NCBI GenBank assembly: GCA_019722365.1 | Contig: JADFUC010000043.1 | Span: forward strand, 1-64,000 | DNA: 64,000 nt | Reading direction: 5' to 3' | DNA from: Lithospermum erythrorhizon | Lineage: Eukaryota > Streptophyta > Magnoliopsida > Boraginales > Boraginaceae | In this document: one piece after another, positions 61,561 to 64,000 of the stretch | Position numbering within the stretch: the first letter of the stretch is position 1 | How the letters are laid out: each line of letters begins with the position of its first letter | Notes under the pieces: model-generated | Seen by the model: the letters and a program-made list of their open reading frames with translations, nothing else | Told to the model about the DNA's origin: nothing | Database searches by the model: none | Translations under genes and position numbers: made by a program

Positions 61561-64000
61561 TTCGACTGCCATTTGTTCTTATTTTTATGAACAAGTTGCA
61601 TAATTTTTCCAACAAAGGCATCATGAGCATGTTTAAGTTGTATAAGTTCGATTACATTTTATATAAAATTTGTTGTATAAATATGTTTTATATCCTTTTC
61701 ATGTTTATATATTCTTGACCATGAATATATATTATAAAAATTGATCAACAAATAAATATGCATTTTATATACTGACTATGTTCATCATATCGTTAATTTG
61801 ATGCATTTGAATTTGGGGATTTGTGTTTCATGAATCGAAAGGGTTTTCTAAAACATTTCGATTGAAATTCAAATATTTTATTATATTTGAGGAGTTTAAA
61901 ATGTTTGAACAATCCCACCAATTTTCGCCTCAAGATTCCCGTAGGGATTTAAAATCATCTCCTTAAAAATCTCGTAATTGTTTGATAGCTTAAGTATCCC
62001 AAAACAATTTTTTGATTTGAATGTTTACCGATAATTAATTTGCAATGTTTTTACAAAATTCCAATTGGAAAGTTCAATAAAATTATGTAGAATACCGGAT
62101 TAAATTTCAGAATTTTTGATGTTAGTTTTACCTTTCAAATTATTTTTTCTCAAACAATTGAATTGAATCGAAAACTGAAATTCTTTTTGGGAAAATGGAG
62201 GCGCCGACTACGGAGGCCCTCTGTGGCGCCAGTCCGTGGCCAACTGACGTGCTCCGCCACCGCTGACACGCTGGCCGACGGTCCAACCGTGGTCCGCGCA
62301 GGTCGACGGGACGGCCGGTGGCCGGTCGCCCCTCGCTTCCTCGGATTTGGCTGTTACAAAACCCTTAAAATTAATTTCGGTTTTTTTTGTGTATTATTAT
62401 CATTTTATTATTATTTATAATCAGAATTATCAATTTTTACGATAATGCTTTAATTAAATAATTCCTTTCATTATTTATCCTTTTATAAATGTATTTCTTT
62501 CGAGGATATAATCATGGTAACAATTTCTTGGGCTAAATTATTCGAATCTTATTATCAGAATAATTATTTTATTTGTATATATAAATAGTTATTAATAACT
62601 ATTGACACAAAATATATGTTAATTATATATATTTCATGGATATAATTATGTGATTCAAATTTGAATTAATTTCTTATCACATTTAAATTGTATATTTATG
62701 TGATTGTTTTTTTATTTATATAATAAAAAATGAAAAGTATCTATATGATTGTCAATCATGTATTTGAAATTTTAACTAACCTGAAAATTATCTCAACCTC
62801 ATAATTGGGGCTGCTTATCGTATTTTATTATATCTTTATCGCATGTTTATCAAGCAGATAAGTTTCGCATGTTTATTATGTATCACGACATGTTTAATTC
62901 ACAATTCCTTAATTACATTAAAATATTTTTATGATCTTTATGAAGTCATTTAATCCGCATCATTTAATAATATATTAAATGACAGTTTATGTCTCTAATT
63001 TATTATATATTATATCGGAATGTGGAAAGGGATATATTGATATTTAATCTAATTGCTATTTTGAAATACTGTCATGTAACTGCTTATTCGGTTGCATTAA
63101 CGATTCGGGCCGAGTCGTTTTTATTTATTTTATTTTACCTTGGGCTGCTCGCTATTGCCTAATGTTAGTAAATAAATGTACAACCGCTTTATAAGATTTA
63201 AGAGCAGATTTTACTACGTGAGCCCGAAGTTTCCCAAAATGGAAGATTACAAGATCAGATTTGATGTTTACGTAATAGGTTTATTGTTTATTATTTTGTG
63301 GTCATATCATATATCTTCTAAATGTGTATTATTTGTTTTATTTCATGATGTATATTACTGAAAGTACGTGTTGTATTATATGTTAAATAATTAATCAAAT
63401 AATATGTGAATCTCGCCATAAAATTTAAGCTTCTAACGTATCAAACCAATTTTAAAGCCAAGAACCTATCATGATCATCTAGCACGCATCGCGATGGCAA
63501 AATCGCATCGCGACGAGTATGACAACGGATCATGCCAGTTGATTTTACCTTAACGCCGCGGGCCTTGATACAAGCTTAGTTAGTAGCACCAGAAAGACGC
63601 TTAGCAAGCGAACACAAAGCAGCTTTACGCGTCAGTTTTACATAATTGGTTAGTTAACTCATCGCTTACGTCATTGCTTTTCAAAATGTGTCAAAATGTT
63701 GTCGCTTTTGAAATTTCAATATAGTAGGTCTTGCATACTAATACATTTTGTGAGATTTTGAGTATGGTATTACTTTACAATTTATTTTGTAAGTGTTTGA
63801 CATGATAGATTGCTAAACTGTTGTCATTTACATATTTATTCTCGAGAATTAAATGGCTACTCCTTAACACACCCAGAACTGGCTCGGTCCGGGTGACTTG
63901 AGAAGCGCAAGCTTAACAACTCGAACTTTGATGATCGGTCTCAAAACTTGAGGATCGTTTCAAGGAGACAACAGAGTACGTGTTGAACATGAACGACCCG
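61561..64000. other. AT-rich DNA with a GC-rich block, no gene assigned
   Basis: At 62195-62345 a block of about 150 bp has many CGs in an otherwise AT-rich stretch. The surrounding open frame (62163-62420) has no recognisable family and an arginine/proline-rich composition expected of translated GC-rich DNA. From about 63840 the sequence becomes less AT-rich and ends GACCCG, perhaps the start of another LTR beyond the window. Confidence 0.4.

Noticed and set aside
62163..62420. Open frame of 85 residues as a gene
   Set aside because: It is an arginine/proline-rich translation of a GC-rich block followed by a hydrophobic translation of AT-rich DNA, with no family match or gene context.

Overview
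This is a repeat-rich stretch of a plant nuclear chromosome, most likely a eudicot. I infer that from an intron-split plant gene with GT-AG introns, Ty1/copia, LINE, CACTA and Helitron transposon remains, long LTRs, and a decayed block of plastid DNA. I cannot name the species. There are no bacterial operons and no functional organelle genes.

The only gene that looks intact is on the minus strand at 42246-53915. Eleven coding exons join in frame into a protein of about 762 residues of the OSCA/CSC1 family (hyperosmolality-gated, calcium-permeable channel, TMEM63/DUF221 superfamily). Its large third intron (48519-52746) carries a compound microsatellite, a decayed repeat array and a candidate 1.8-kb Helitron. 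Its eighth intron carries a poly(A)-tailed retro-insertion.

Layout from left to right. 1-about 3000: 5' part of a minus-strand copia element (LTR, primer-binding site, broken gag). About 4050-5260: AT-rich repeat array. 5314-7855: solo LTR of a long LTR family with a perfect 5-bp target duplication. 8763-16212: second copy of that family, split by a copia element (10588-14966) that keeps both LTRs and reverse transcriptase/RNase H remnants but has lost gag and integrase. About 16296-16322: Helitron-like 3' end. 18295-18650: broken threonine aldolase fragment. 21830-24871: two further LTR-family copies. 24872-28116: 3' part of a CACTA transposon with a subterminal tandem array and the end of its transposase. 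28117-31939: fifth LTR-family copy, abutting psaA sequence. 31940-38525: nuclear plastid insertion (psaA-ycf3 joined to rpoC2-rpoC1-rpoB), full of frameshifts. 39560-41337: copia pol remnant. 42246-53915: the OSCA gene. 56366-59850: LINE remnant split by a copia element. 60864-61560: further LTR of the 10588 family. The rest to 64000 is unassigned AT-rich DNA with one GC-rich block.

Apart from the OSCA gene, everything recognisable is mobile or derived DNA in nested layers, and the main interest is in that history. The long LTR family has near-identical short inverted ends but a different internal minisatellite in each copy, several built on short palindromes. Positions of exon edges, LTR ends and primer-binding sites were read by eye. 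Element edges marked approximate were not aligned computationally.
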